Positions 35,251 to 44,030 of a stretch of DNA of 64,000 nt are shown piece after piece (position 1 is the first letter of the stretch; every line of letters starts with the position of its first letter). The notes under the pieces are model-generated. The model was not told where the DNA came from and did no database searches. It worked only from the letters and a program-made list of their open reading frames with translations. Made by a program: the position numbers and the translations under genes. The stretch comes from Dyadobacter sp. LHD-138 (GTDB lineage Bacteria > Bacteroidota > Bacteroidia > Cytophagales > Spirosomataceae): contig NZ_JAVFVU010000025.1 of assembly GCF_030929615.1 (NCBI RefSeq), forward strand, positions 18,239-82,238. Direction: 5' to 3'.

Positions 35251-36936
35251 ATGGCGACAGAACTAAACAGATTTTCAAAAACCCTCACCCAGGAAGTTAC
35301 AAATCCGGCAGCGCAGGCAATGCTTTACGGCATTGGATTGAAAGAAGCTGACATGTCAAAACCGCAAATCGGGATTGCCAGCACCGGCTACGAAGGAAAC
35401 CCTTGTAATATGCACTTAAACGGACTTTCTGTGTATGTAAAACAAGGTATTACTGCCAATGACATGGTCGGCCTGATCTTCAACACGATCGGTGTCTCCG
35501 ATGGTATGACAAACGGAAATGACGGGATGCGTTACTCCCTGCCAAGCCGTGACATCATCGCAGATTCTATCGAAACTGTGGTTTCTGCACAATGGTACGA
35601 TGGGGTTATTGCCGTTGTAGGTTGTGACAAAAATATGCCGGGCGCTATCATGGCCATGGCGCGTATCGACCGCCCGGCGATTATGGTCTATGGGGGAACA
35701 ATCCGTTCAGGACATTACAAAGGACAAAAACTGGATATCGTTTCTGCTTTTGAAGCCTTAGGTAAAAAATTCGCCAACAACATCTCCGATGAAGACTATA
35801 AAGGCGTAATCCAGAATTCTATTCCGGGCCAGGGTGCCTGTGGTGGTATGTACACGGCAAACACGATGGCTGCTTCAATCGAAGCGATGGGATTAAGTTT
35901 GCCATTCAGCAGCTCTTACCCGGCAACACACGAAGGAAAACAGGAAGAATGTAAGAAAATTGGTGCAGCAATGAAAAAATTGCTTGAACTGAACCTTACA
36001 CCAAGAGATATCATCACTAAAAAATCGCTTGAAAACGCTTTGACATTGGTTATGGCTTTGGGTGGTTCTACCAACGCAGCATTGCACTTTCTTGCGATTG
36101 CACGTGCGGCAGATCTTCCTTTGACCTTAGATGATATTCAGGAAATCTCTAACAAAGTTCCTTTTATCGCCGATCTTAAACCAAGCGGTAAATACTTCAT
36201 GGAAGATATCCTTGCAATCGGTGGTGTGCCTGCTGTAATGAAATATTTGTATTCCAAAGGATTGATCCACGGTGACTGTATGACTGTAACGGGAAGAACT
36301 TTGGCAGAAGATTTAGCCGAAGCACCGGATCTTGATTTTGAAACACAGAAAATTATTTTCCCGCTGGAAACCCCGATTAAGTCTTCAGGACATATTCAGG
36401 TACTATATGGCAACCTGGCCCCAACGGGTTCTGTTGCAAAAATTACGGGCAAGGAAGGTTTGACGTTTGATGGCGAAGCAAAAATCTGTGAGCACGAAAC
36501 GGAAATTATTACGATGCTTTCCAAAGGAGAAATCAGGGAGGGGCATGTGGTTGTAATCCGTAACGCAGGACCAAAAGGCGGACCAGGCATGTCAGAAATG
36601 TTGAAACCAACATCTGCAGTAATGGGAGCTGGGCTTGGTGACAAAATTGCACTCATCACAGATGGTCGTTTCTCAGGAGGCACACACGGATTTGTCGTAG
36701 GGCACATCACGCCGGAAGCATTTGACGGAGGGCCGATCGCACTCGTGAAAGACGGCGACAGAATTACCATTGATGCAAATACCCGTCAGCTGATCGTTCA
36801 CATTTCAGATGAAGAAATGGCCGCACGTAAAGCAGCCTGGGTACAACCCGAGCCAAAGTTTACAAAAGGCATGTTGGGAAGATACATCCGCACGGTAAAA
36901 TCTGCCAGTGAAGGATGTGTAACTGACGAAGCATAG
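35251..36936 (+). CDS. ilvD: Dihydroxy-acid dehydratase
   Basis: 561 residues. Dehydrates 2,3-dihydroxy-isovalerate and -methylvalerate to the keto acids of Val/Leu and Ile. The Fe-S cluster cysteines are in place: Cys52 (GNPCNMH), Cys125 (GCDKNMPG) and Cys197 (GQGACGGMYTANTM). The C-terminal ILVD/EDD hallmark SGGTHGFVVGHITPEA is present. First gene of the ilv-leu run and directly under the leader-peptide attenuator. A two-gene nucleotidyltransferase cassette starts 9 nt downstream and separates it from ilvB. Confidence 0.97.
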   Translation: MATELNRFSKTLTQEVTNPAAQAMLYGIGLKEADMSKPQIGIASTGYEGNPCNMHLNGLSVYVKQGITANDMVGLIFNTIGVSDGMTNGNDGMRYSLPSRDIIADSIETVVSAQWYDGVIAVVGCDKNMPGAIMAMARIDRPAIMVYGGTIRSGHYKGQKLDIVSAFEALGKKFANNISDEDYKGVIQNSIPGQGACGGMYTANTMAASIEAMGLSLPFSSSYPATHEGKQEECKKIGAAMKKLLELNLTPRDIITKKSLENALTLVMALGGSTNAALHFLAIARAADLPLTLDDIQEISNKVPFIADLKPSGKYFMEDILAIGGVPAVMKYLYSKGLIHGDCMTVTGRTLAEDLAEAPDLDFETQKIIFPLETPIKSSGHIQVLYGNLAPTGSVAKITGKEGLTFDGEAKICEHETEIITMLSKGEIREGHVVVIRNAGPKGGPGMSEMLKPTSAVMGAGLGDKIALITDGRFSGGTHGFVVGHITPEAFDGGPIALVKDGDRITIDANTRQLIVHISDEEMAARKAAWVQPEPKFTKGMLGRYIRTVKSASEGCVTDEA

Positions 36937-36945
36937 TAAAAGAAC

Positions 36946-37158
36946 ATGGAAAAAAGTCAATTCAAATTGGATAGAACAGCTTTTCATGCAGGAACGCATG
37001 AAGAAACTGAAAAATACTATGCGAAAACTCAGCCCGAAACATCAATTGAAAGACTGATGGCGGCTAATTATCTCAATAGCATCGCATTCCAGTTTGAGTT
37101 GAACAATCCTCCAAAAATGGATAGGACTGTTTTCTCAATGCGAAAACACATGTTATAA
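36946..37158 (+). CDS. Small partner protein of a nucleotidyltransferase cassette
   Basis: 70 residues with a DRTAF motif near the N-terminus (9-13) and a DRTVF motif near the C-terminus, flanking a helical middle (ETSIERLMAANYLNSIAFQFE). No named family. Its last base is shared with the ATG of the nucleotidyltransferase gene, so the two are translationally coupled. I recall similar DRTxF small proteins preceding nucleotidyltransferase genes in other Bacteroidota. An antitoxin or chaperone role is inference. Confidence 0.75.
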   Translation: MEKSQFKLDRTAFHAGTHEETEKYYAKTQPETSIERLMAANYLNSIAFQFELNNPPKMDRTVFSMRKHML

Positions 37159-37622
37159 TGGCAAATATTTTCAACGACGATTTTCAGGACTTCTTGAAGG
37201 CATTAAATGAATGTCAGGTTGAATATATTTTGGTTGGAGGTTATTCTGTAATTCTTCACGGCTATTCCCGAACGACTGGCGACATGGACATTTGGGTAAA
37301 AAAAACGAAGGAAAATTATTTAAAAATTGGAAAGGCATTTAGACGATTTGGAATGCCATTGTTTGATATGACAGAATCCAACTTTTTATCGAATCCAGCC
37401 CTTGACGTTTTTACATTTGGAAGAGCCCCGGTATCCATTGATATAATAACGAAGTTAAAAGGCTTGGAATTTGAATATGCCTATAATAACGCATCAGACC
37501 ATATTGTAGATGATTTAACAATCAGGCTGATCAATTATAGAGACTTGATTACAGCAAAAAAAGCTGCCGGAAGGCCAAGAGATATAAATGATATTGAAAA
37601 TCTAGAAAATTCATCCGACTAA
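37158..37622 (+). CDS. Nucleotidyltransferase-fold protein (AbiEii-like)
   Basis: 154 residues. Polymerase-beta-type nucleotidyltransferase core: VEYILVGGYSVILHGYSRTTGDMDIWV, with Gly27-Gly28 and metal-ligand pair Asp42-x-Asp44, then VSIDIITKLKGLEF with a further acidic residue. Such proteins include toxins that modify tRNA, or are orphan enzymes with unknown targets. It overlaps the 70-residue partner by one base, and the pair interrupts ilvD-ilvB. It retains all acidic residues, so is probably active. Confidence 0.82.
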   Translation: MANIFNDDFQDFLKALNECQVEYILVGGYSVILHGYSRTTGDMDIWVKKTKENYLKIGKAFRRFGMPLFDMTESNFLSNPALDVFTFGRAPVSIDIITKLKGLEFEYAYNNASDHIVDDLTIRLINYRDLITAKKAAGRPRDINDIENLENSSD

Positions 37623-37636
37623 ATAAGTAAGAGGTC

Positions 37637-39397
37637 ATGGAATTTAATGAAAACCAAACACAAACAACCGAAATCGCTGAACAGCCAGTTTCGGTAACAA
37701 CGCCAGAACTGATCAACGGTTCTCATGCACTGATCCAGTCATTGATTGCCGAAGGCGTCGAAACAATTTTTGGATATCCGGGCGGAGCTATTATGCCCGT
37801 TTACGATGCGATCTATGATTATCAGGAACAAATCAATCATATTCTCGTACGCCACGAACAAGGTGCCGCGCACGCAGCAGAAGGATTTGCCCGTATCAGC
37901 GGTAAGGTTGGGGTATGTTTGGCAACATCAGGCCCGGGTGCCACCAATCTTGTCACAGGCATTGCAGACGCCATCATTGACTCTACGCCAATGGTCTGTA
38001 TTGTGGGCCAGGTTGGATCTCATTTGTTGGGAACGGATGCTTTCCAGGAAACGGATATCATGGGTGTTACCATTCCGATTACGAAATGGAACTACCAGAT
38101 TACCAATGCTGATGAAATTCCCGAAATTATTGCCAAAGCATTTTATATAGCAAAGTCGGGCCGTCCGGGACCGGTATTGATTGATATCACAAAAGATGCA
38201 CAGCAGAAACTGATGACGAAACCTTTTCTACACAAAAAGTGTGAAAAATTACTTAGTTATCGTCCCCGTTTGTCGCCCAAAGAAGAGCAGGTTGAAGCAG
38301 CTGCAAAGCTTATCAATGAAGCTAAACGTCCGTTTTTATTCTTCGGACATGGCGTGCAAATCGCCGGTGCTGAACAGGAATTGCTGAAATTTATTGAAAA
38401 AACAGATGTTCCTGCCGCTTCAACACTCCTAGGACTTTCGTCCGTTTCTGTTGATCACCCGAATTATGTGGGCTGGTTAGGCATGCATGGAAACTATGGA
38501 ACAAACGTGCTTACGAACCAGTGTGACCTGATCATCGCAATCGGTATGCGTTTCGACGACCGTGTAACCGGTGATTTGAGCCGTTATGCAAAACAGGCCA
38601 AAGTGGTTCATATCGAAATTGATCCGGCCGAAATTGATAAGATCAAAAAGGCAGATGCTCCGGTTGTGGGTGATGCAAAAAAAGCGTTGGAAATGCTTTT
38701 GCCACTCGTGAAGGAAAATAACCACGAAACATGGCGGGCAGAATTCAGGAAATTCGATGCCATTGAAGACGAAAAAATCACGCAGCCTGAACTTGCGCCG
38801 ACCACGGAAAAAATAAAAATGGCGGAGGTTATCCGTACACTTTCTGATAAAACCAAGGGTGAAGCGGTAATCGTAGCGGATGTTGGTCAGCACCAGATGA
38901 TGGCAGCCCGCTATTATCAGTTCAAAAAGGCAAACTCCTTCATTACCTCCGGTGGATTGGGGACCATGGGTTATGCTTTACCAGCGGCCTTCGGTGCAAA
39001 AGTAGGAGCTCCTGACCGCGAAGTGGTTACCATTATCGGTGACGGTTGTTTCCAAATGACGATCCAGGAATTAGGAACCATTGCACAAAGCGGCTTGCCG
39101 GTTAAGATCATTATCCTGAATAACAACTTCTTAGGGATGGTTCGCCAGTGGCAGCAGCTTTTCCACCAGAAACGTTATTCATTTGTTGAGCTGCAAAACC
39201 CTGATTTCATCACGATTGCAAAAGGTTTTGGTATCGACGGACATACCTGCGGCGCCAGAGAAAACCTGAACGATTCGCTTGACCAAATGCTTGCTTCCGA
39301 CAAACCCTATTTATTGGAAGTATTGGTTGAAAAAGAAGAAAATGTATTTCCAATGGTTCCAACGGGAGCTTGTGTAGCGGATATCAGACTGGAATAA
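37637..39397 (+). CDS. ilvB: Acetolactate synthase, large (catalytic) subunit
   Basis: 586 residues of thiamine-diphosphate enzyme. N-terminal pyrimidine-binding region VETIFGYPGGAIMPVYDAIY with catalytic Glu in VRHEQGAAHAAEGFAR; central FAD-type domain; C-terminal diphosphate-binding motif GDGCFQMTIQELGTIAQ...NNNFLGMVRQWQ. Condenses two pyruvates, or pyruvate with 2-ketobutyrate, the first common step of Val/Leu/Ile synthesis. The regulatory subunit follows after 55 nt. Confidence 0.96.
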   Translation: MEFNENQTQTTEIAEQPVSVTTPELINGSHALIQSLIAEGVETIFGYPGGAIMPVYDAIYDYQEQINHILVRHEQGAAHAAEGFARISGKVGVCLATSGPGATNLVTGIADAIIDSTPMVCIVGQVGSHLLGTDAFQETDIMGVTIPITKWNYQITNADEIPEIIAKAFYIAKSGRPGPVLIDITKDAQQKLMTKPFLHKKCEKLLSYRPRLSPKEEQVEAAAKLINEAKRPFLFFGHGVQIAGAEQELLKFIEKTDVPAASTLLGLSSVSVDHPNYVGWLGMHGNYGTNVLTNQCDLIIAIGMRFDDRVTGDLSRYAKQAKVVHIEIDPAEIDKIKKADAPVVGDAKKALEMLLPLVKENNHETWRAEFRKFDAIEDEKITQPELAPTTEKIKMAEVIRTLSDKTKGEAVIVADVGQHQMMAARYYQFKKANSFITSGGLGTMGYALPAAFGAKVGAPDREVVTIIGDGCFQMTIQELGTIAQSGLPVKIIILNNNFLGMVRQWQQLFHQKRYSFVELQNPDFITIAKGFGIDGHTCGARENLNDSLDQMLASDKPYLLEVLVEKEENVFPMVPTGACVADIRLE

Positions 39398-39452
39398 TGT
39401 AAATGAATTTTCAAAAATCACTTGCATTTTTTCACTAGACATTAAAAGAATC

Positions 39453-39986
39453 ATGACAACTTACACCATTTGCGTATTTACGGAAAATACGATTGGGATA
39501 TTAAATAAGATCACAACCATTTTCACCCGTCGCCGGATCAATATTGACAGTCTGACGGTTTCGGAAACGGAACGTAAGGGTATTTCCCGCTTCACCATCG
39601 TCATTCGTCATGAATCACGTGAAGCCGTTGAAAAGCTGGTTCGCCAGATCCGTAAGGTAATTGAAGTGCTGGCCGTTTTCGGGTATTTGAACGACGATAT
39701 CGCTTACAATGAAATTGCGATGTTCAAGATCTCAACACCGATCGGAGCAAAACCGCTTGACATTGAAACGATCAACAAAGTGTACAAGGCCTGGGTCGTT
39801 TACTGGCATCTGACTTATGTGATTATTCAAAAAACAGGCACGGAAGAAGAAATTTTCGAATTCTTCAACTATATCAAACCACACGAAATCCTTGAATTTG
39901 TACGTTCGGGACGTGTGGCAGTAAGCAAATCACCTCAGACGCTGGTAGATTATCTGCCGGAAGCTGAGTGGGAGTATTATATGTAG
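39453..39986 (+). CDS. ilvN: Acetolactate synthase, small (regulatory) subunit
   Basis: 177 residues with an N-terminal ACT domain (YTICVFTENTIGILNKITTIFTRRRINIDSLTVSETERKGISRFTIVI), the site where valine binds for feedback inhibition, and a second ACT-like region (about 80-165). Long form comparable to IlvH/IlvN of other phyla. Gene names ilvN and ilvH are interchangeable here. Confidence 0.94.
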   Translation: MTTYTICVFTENTIGILNKITTIFTRRRINIDSLTVSETERKGISRFTIVIRHESREAVEKLVRQIRKVIEVLAVFGYLNDDIAYNEIAMFKISTPIGAKPLDIETINKVYKAWVVYWHLTYVIIQKTGTEEEIFEFFNYIKPHEILEFVRSGRVAVSKSPQTLVDYLPEAEWEYYM

Positions 39987-40265
39987 TAACAACATTCCGT
40001 TATGATCAGGAGGCTCTTGTTGAGCCAATTTTAGCATAACAAGCAGGATTGCTATAAGCAGGATGCTTCTCCGAACCACTAGGTTAAGTCATTTTGAGTA
40101 GAAAAAAACCTGGAAGGGCAACCTGTTTATAGAACCAGGTAATTCCAGATTTGGCAAAACTCCGTAGGCGTTGCCTGTTTAAGAAAATGTTTCTTAAGAA
40201 GTATCAAATCCATTTTTAGTAATATTGTCCTTTAATCAAGTAATCAATAATTCAATTAATAATCA
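39987..40265. repeat. Intergenic repeat fragments between ilvN and ilvC
   Basis: 279 bp without a gene. It contains AGGAGGCTCTTGTTGAGCC, a variant of the head of the 188-bp repeat at the right end of the window. Further fragments follow: two AAGCAGGAT words, an ACCTGG/CCAGGT inverted pair, and TAGGCGTTGCCTG. They look like decayed dispersed elements. No terminator or convincing leader peptide is seen. Confidence 0.6.
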
Positions 40266-41312
40266 ATGGCAAAATTAAATTTCGGCGGGGTCGAAGAAGA
40301 AGTAGTTACCCGCGAAGAGTTCCCACTAGAAAAAGCACGCGAAGTATTATCTACTGAAACCATTGCCGTGATCGGATACGGTGTTCAAGGTCCTGGTCAA
40401 AGCTTAAACATGCGTGACAACGGATTCAACGTTATCGTTGGACAACGTAAAGGTGGTAAATCATGGGATAAAGCGATTGCTGACGGATGGGTTCCTGGTG
40501 AAACGCTTTTCGAACTTGAAGAAGCATTGGCAAAAGGAACAATTATTTGCTACCTTCTTTCTGACGCCGCTCAAATCGAATTATGGCCAACTGTTAAGGC
40601 TAATTTGACTGCCGGTAAATCATTATATTTCTCACATGGTTTCGGTGTAACTTATAAGGATCAAACTGGAATCGTTCCTCCTGCTGACGTAGATGTTTAT
40701 CTTGTAGCGCCAAAAGGATCAGGAACTTCTCTTCGTCGTTTGTTCGTAGAAGGAAAAGGCTTGAACTCATCTTTCGCTGTGTTCCAGGATGCAACTGGTA
40801 AAGCACGTGAAAAATGTATCGCAATGGGTATCGGTGTTGGTTCAGGATATTTGTTCGAAACTGATTTCTACCGTGAAGTAACTTCTGACCTTACAGGGGA
40901 ACGTGGTACTTTGATGGGTGCTATCCAGGGAATTTTTGCTGCGCAGTATGAAGTGCTTCGTTCAAACGGACACACACCATCAGAAGCTTTCAATGAAACC
41001 GTTGAAGAATTGACGCAATCATTGATGCCTCTTGTTGCTGAAAACGGTATGGACTGGATGTACGCAAACTGTTCAACAACTGCTCAACGTGGTGCGCTTG
41101 ACTGGTGGAAACCTTTCCGTGATGCTACTAAGCCTGTTTTCGAACAACTTTACAACTCTGTAAAATCAGGCGAGCAAGCTAATATCTCCATCACGCGTAA
41201 CTCACAACCTGACTACCGTGTGAAATTGGAAGAAGAACTAGCTGAACTTCGTGAATCAGAAATCTGGCGTGCAGGTACTACGGTACGTAGCCTTCGCCCT
41301 GAACGCGGATAA
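40266..41312 (+). CDS. ilvC: Ketol-acid reductoisomerase
   Basis: 348 residues. N-terminal Rossmann fold with AVIGYGVQGPGQSLNMRDNGFNVIVGQRKG, and a C-terminal knotted domain with the Mg-binding acidic residues in TDFYREVTSDLTGERGTLMGA and GMDWMYANCSTTAQRGALDWW. Isomerises and reduces acetolactate and acetohydroxybutyrate with NAD(P)H. The codon use is strikingly biased (CGT, GGT, GAA, AAC), pointing to very high expression. A strong terminator follows, so the downstream cassette is insulated from it. Confidence 0.96.
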   Translation: MAKLNFGGVEEEVVTREEFPLEKAREVLSTETIAVIGYGVQGPGQSLNMRDNGFNVIVGQRKGGKSWDKAIADGWVPGETLFELEEALAKGTIICYLLSDAAQIELWPTVKANLTAGKSLYFSHGFGVTYKDQTGIVPPADVDVYLVAPKGSGTSLRRLFVEGKGLNSSFAVFQDATGKAREKCIAMGIGVGSGYLFETDFYREVTSDLTGERGTLMGAIQGIFAAQYEVLRSNGHTPSEAFNETVEELTQSLMPLVAENGMDWMYANCSTTAQRGALDWWKPFRDATKPVFEQLYNSVKSGEQANISITRNSQPDYRVKLEEELAELRESEIWRAGTTVRSLRPERG

Positions 41313-41356
41313 TTCGTTGATTTCAAGTCAAATTTTTTTGAAATTTGAAAAATATA

Positions 41357-41393
41357 TACCCCTGATTTCGTTAAGAGTCAGGGGTACTTTTTT
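41357..41393 (+). terminator. Rho-independent terminator of ilvC
   Basis: 9-bp stem TACCCCTGA/TCAGGGGTA (41357-41365 with 41378-41386) followed by CTTTTTT. The T-run ends only a few bases before the start of the next gene. Confidence 0.9.
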
Positions 41394-41395
41394 AA

Positions 41396-41839
41396 ATGCT
41401 TATGGAATTTGACAACGATGGAAATCTATTTCCATATAAAGCACACACGCCAGATCTAAATGAGTTTGAAGTAGTTTTCGGGTTTGATCAACATCGCAAA
41501 TTACTTCTTTCCACACTGTCCGCTTTTATCAACGGTGTCCAAAGCATCATACCCGATGATTTTACAATATGGGTCGATGGGAGTTTTGTAACACTGAAAA
41601 ATGATCCTAAGGATATAGATATTGTTGTATTTATTAATTTTCAACATTTTGAATCAAAAGAGAATCAGTTAACCGCTTTAAAAGAGAGACAGGAATTTGT
41701 AGATTTGTATTATGTGAAAGTCTTTCCCGGCGATCATCCTAATTTTCATCTGACACAATTTGACAAGTTAGACTGGTTTCATTTCTTCACATCCGATAGA
41801 AAGAATAAACGGAAAGGATTCATTGAACTAAAATTCTGA
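41396..41839 (+). CDS. Nucleotidyltransferase-like protein (DUF6932-like)
   Basis: 147 residues (a start two codons later is equally possible). The core IWVDGSFVTLKNDPKDIDIVVFI has the GS...DxD pattern of minimal nucleotidyltransferases (Gly62-Ser63, Asp73, Asp75), followed by a helical region and a C-terminal basic stretch (SDRKNKRKGF). Function unknown. The gene is pressed against the ilvC terminator and followed after 2 nt by a 68-residue gene, forming the second nucleotidyltransferase cassette in this operon region. Confidence 0.72.
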   Translation: MLMEFDNDGNLFPYKAHTPDLNEFEVVFGFDQHRKLLLSTLSAFINGVQSIIPDDFTIWVDGSFVTLKNDPKDIDIVVFINFQHFESKENQLTALKERQEFVDLYYVKVFPGDHPNFHLTQFDKLDWFHFFTSDRKNKRKGFIELKF

Positions 41840-41841
41840 TT

Positions 41842-42048
41842 ATGGAAATTCACGATGAACTTGAAATAGAAATTTTTCATACCCTTGAAAAAATCCGTCG
41901 TGTCGAAAACATGATCAATAGACATGTCGACTCAGGATCAGAAAATCTAATTATAAATCAGTACATTTCTCTGAAAAAAGAATTGTCGCAACAATTAGCT
42001 GACTTACTATCTCAAGCAACAAACGCCAAGGTTCAAATTGCTGCCTAA
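41842..42048 (+). CDS. Small helical partner of the nucleotidyltransferase-like protein
   Basis: 68 residues, predicted wholly alpha-helical with heptad-like Leu/Ile spacing (LEIEIFHTLEKIRRVENMI, YISLKKELSQQLADLL). It starts 2 nt after the upstream stop, so the genes are co-translated. No named family. A role as partner or neutraliser of the upstream protein is inferred only from the pairing. Confidence 0.65.
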   Translation: MEIHDELEIEIFHTLEKIRRVENMINRHVDSGSENLIINQYISLKKELSQQLADLLSQATNAKVQIAA

Positions 42049-42066
42049 AAGAACCTTTTATTAAAT

Positions 42067-43308
42067 ATGTCCCCAACACTCGACAACATTTTCCTCGCTG
42101 CCGAACGGCTTCGTGGCATCATTAACCATACCCCATTGCTTTATAACGCCCATTTATCGGAGCAATATGAAGCCAATATTTATTTAAAAAGAGAAGACCT
42201 TCAAACGGTTCGTTCGTATAAAATCAGAGGCGCCTATAACAAAATGGCAAGCCTGAGCGCAGAAGCCCTGGCAGGCGGTGTCGTATGTGCGAGTGCCGGA
42301 AATCATGCGCAAGGTGTTGCCTATGCCTGCCGGAAAATGGAAGTAAAAGGCGCTATTTTTATGCCGACAACAACGCCTGCCCAAAAGGTCAAACAGGTTC
42401 GTTTGTTCGGAAAAGAATGGGTAGAAGTGCATCTGGTAGGCGATACTTACGACGACGCATACCACGCTTCCGTAGCATACCAAAAGGCCAACAACGCCAC
42501 ATTTGTGCATCCGTTTGACGATTTGCAAGTGATTGAAGGCCAGGGAACCGTTGGCTTGGAAATATTCAAAGATGCCAATTTCCGGATCGATTATCTGTTG
42601 ATGGCCATTGGTGGCGGCGGATTAGCTTCCGGTATTTCAACGGTTTTTAAACAGCTTTCTCCCAAAACGCAACTCATTGGTGTGGAACCATTAGGCTCTC
42701 CTACGATGCAAAAATCCATCGAAGAAGGCCATGTCGTTACCCTTGACACGATTGATAAATTCGTAGACGGTGCCGCGGTTCGTCGTGCCGGTGATATTAC
42801 CTTTGAAATTTGCAGCAAGAGTCTGGACAACGTTTTGCTCGTTCCGGAAGGAAAGGTTTGCTCGACTATTTTACAGCTTTACAACGAAGAAGCCATCGTA
42901 GCCGAGCCGGCAGGCGCCTTAACGGTTGCCGCACTGGACATGGTAAAAGACGAAATCAAAGGCAAAAATGTCGTTGCATTGATCAGTGGCGGCAACAATG
43001 ATATCACGCGCACGGAGGAAATCAAGGAAAGATCCTTACTTTACGAAGGATTAAAACATTATTTCATCATTCGCTTTCCCCAACGCTCCGGCGCTTTCCG
43101 TGAGTTTCTGAACGTACTCGGGCCAAATGATGATATCGCACGATTTGAATATGTGAAGAAAACAAACCGGGAACAAGGCCCTGCACTCGTTGGTATTGAA
43201 TTAAAAAACCGGGAAGATTTTGACCCGTTAATCCTGCGTATGAACGAAAACAGAATTGTGTACGAATACCTGAATGACCAGCCTGATTTGTTTCAGTTTA
43301 TGGTTTAA
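42067..43308 (+). CDS. ilvA: Threonine ammonia-lyase (biosynthetic)
   Basis: 413 residues. PLP enzyme of fold type II: the lysine is in KREDLQTVRSYKIRGAYNKM, the phosphate-binding glycine loop in MAIGGGGLASGIS, with CASAGNHAQGVAYACRKM between. A C-terminal ACT-like regulatory part (about 325-413: YFIIRFPQRSGAFREFLNVLGPNDDIARFEY) indicates the allosteric form. Converts threonine to 2-ketobutyrate, the start of isoleucine synthesis. A citramalate synthase in the same cluster offers a second, threonine-independent route. Confidence 0.95.
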   Translation: MSPTLDNIFLAAERLRGIINHTPLLYNAHLSEQYEANIYLKREDLQTVRSYKIRGAYNKMASLSAEALAGGVVCASAGNHAQGVAYACRKMEVKGAIFMPTTTPAQKVKQVRLFGKEWVEVHLVGDTYDDAYHASVAYQKANNATFVHPFDDLQVIEGQGTVGLEIFKDANFRIDYLLMAIGGGGLASGISTVFKQLSPKTQLIGVEPLGSPTMQKSIEEGHVVTLDTIDKFVDGAAVRRAGDITFEICSKSLDNVLLVPEGKVCSTILQLYNEEAIVAEPAGALTVAALDMVKDEIKGKNVVALISGGNNDITRTEEIKERSLLYEGLKHYFIIRFPQRSGAFREFLNVLGPNDDIARFEYVKKTNREQGPALVGIELKNREDFDPLILRMNENRIVYEYLNDQPDLFQFMV

Positions 43309-43328
43309 AACCCTCTGAAAAGCATTAA

Positions 43329-43357
43329 TTGTTAGGCTTGATTATTTGTTATCTTTG
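43329..43357 (+). promoter_or_regulatory. Predicted promoter of the MntA/HepT module
   Basis: TTG (43329-43331), 18 nt, then TATCTTTG (43350-43357), a perfect TAnnTTTG box at close to the expected spacing. Confidence 0.7.
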
Positions 43358-43364
43358 TTAATAA

Positions 43365-43374
43365 GTTAATTAAC
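43365..43374. promoter_or_regulatory. Palindrome GTTAATTAAC, possible operator of the MntA/HepT module
   Basis: Perfect 10-bp palindrome between the promoter box and the mntA start, near the expected transcription start. Autoregulatory binding is an inference. Confidence 0.45.
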
Positions 43375-43387
43375 CAATTTGAGTGTT

Positions 43388-43696
43388 ATGCTACCGGATA
43401 AACAGCAAATTATTGAGTTAATCCAAAGCCGTAAACCTGCAATTCAAAAATTAGGTGCTGAACGGCTTGGCTTATTTGGTTCGTTTGCCAGAGGCGAACA
43501 GAACGAAATGAGTGATATTGACTTAGTGGTAGAATTCAAGGCAGGTATGAAAAGATATAAAAACCTCCTTGATTTAGTAGATTTATTAGAAGAAACACTT
43601 CAAAGAAAAGTTGATTTATTAACCTGGGAAGGAATGGCTTCATTTGTTCAACGAGAAGCAAAAAAAGATATTCAATATGTCTCCTTCATTGATTGA
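43388..43696 (+). CDS. mntA: MntA-type minimal nucleotidyltransferase antitoxin
   Basis: 102 residues from the ATG; a TTG three codons earlier is less likely. Minimal nucleotidyltransferase motif: LGLFGSFARGEQNEMSDIDLVVEF, with Gly31-Ser32, Asp43 and Asp45 all intact, and a third acidic position in RKVDLLT. In the HepT/MntA system this enzyme AMPylates the HEPN toxin to silence it. Overlaps the toxin gene by 20 nt. A dedicated promoter and palindrome lie upstream, so the module is self-contained inside the ilv-leu run. Confidence 0.9.
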   Translation: MLPDKQQIIELIQSRKPAIQKLGAERLGLFGSFARGEQNEMSDIDLVVEFKAGMKRYKNLLDLVDLLEETLQRKVDLLTWEGMASFVQREAKKDIQYVSFID

Positions 43697-44027
43697 GTTT
43701 TTAGAACACATTGGAAAAGAACTGGACTTTCTTGTTACCCATTCTTCCAACGTCACATTCGAACAGTTTGTTAACGATGATCTGATTAACCGGGCATATT
43801 TAAGAAGTCTTGAAATTATCGGGGAGGCTGCAAAAAAAATACCTGATGAAATCCGCTATAAGTACCTCGAAGTAAACTGGCGAGGTATGGCCGGTTTAAG
43901 AGATATCTTAATTCATGAATATTTTCAGGTAGATTATGAATTGGTATGGGAAGTAATTCAAAACGATATCCCGCTGGCCAAAGAATGGTTTGACGTCATC
44001 ATCACCGAAGAAAGAAACTACCAGTAA
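43677..44027 (+). CDS. hepT: HepT-type HEPN ribonuclease toxin
   Basis: 116 residues from the ATG overlapping mntA. The HEPN catalytic motif is RDILIHEY (Arg75-x4-His80, Tyr82), where Tyr in HepT is the AMPylation target of MntA. The rest is the expected four-helix bundle (NRAYLRSLEIIGEAAKKIPDEIR). Predicted RNase that would cut RNA when not modified. Both partners look intact, so the module is probably functional. Confidence 0.9.
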   Translation: MSPSLIEFLEHIGKELDFLVTHSSNVTFEQFVNDDLINRAYLRSLEIIGEAAKKIPDEIRYKYLEVNWRGMAGLRDILIHEYFQVDYELVWEVIQNDIPLAKEWFDVIITEERNYQ

Positions 44028-44030
44028 ATA

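Noticed and set aside
40063..40110. Short frame MLLRTTRLSHFE and an ACCTGG/CCAGGT hairpin before ilvC
   Set aside because: No T-run after the hairpin and no run of Ile/Val codons; the area is made of repeat fragments.
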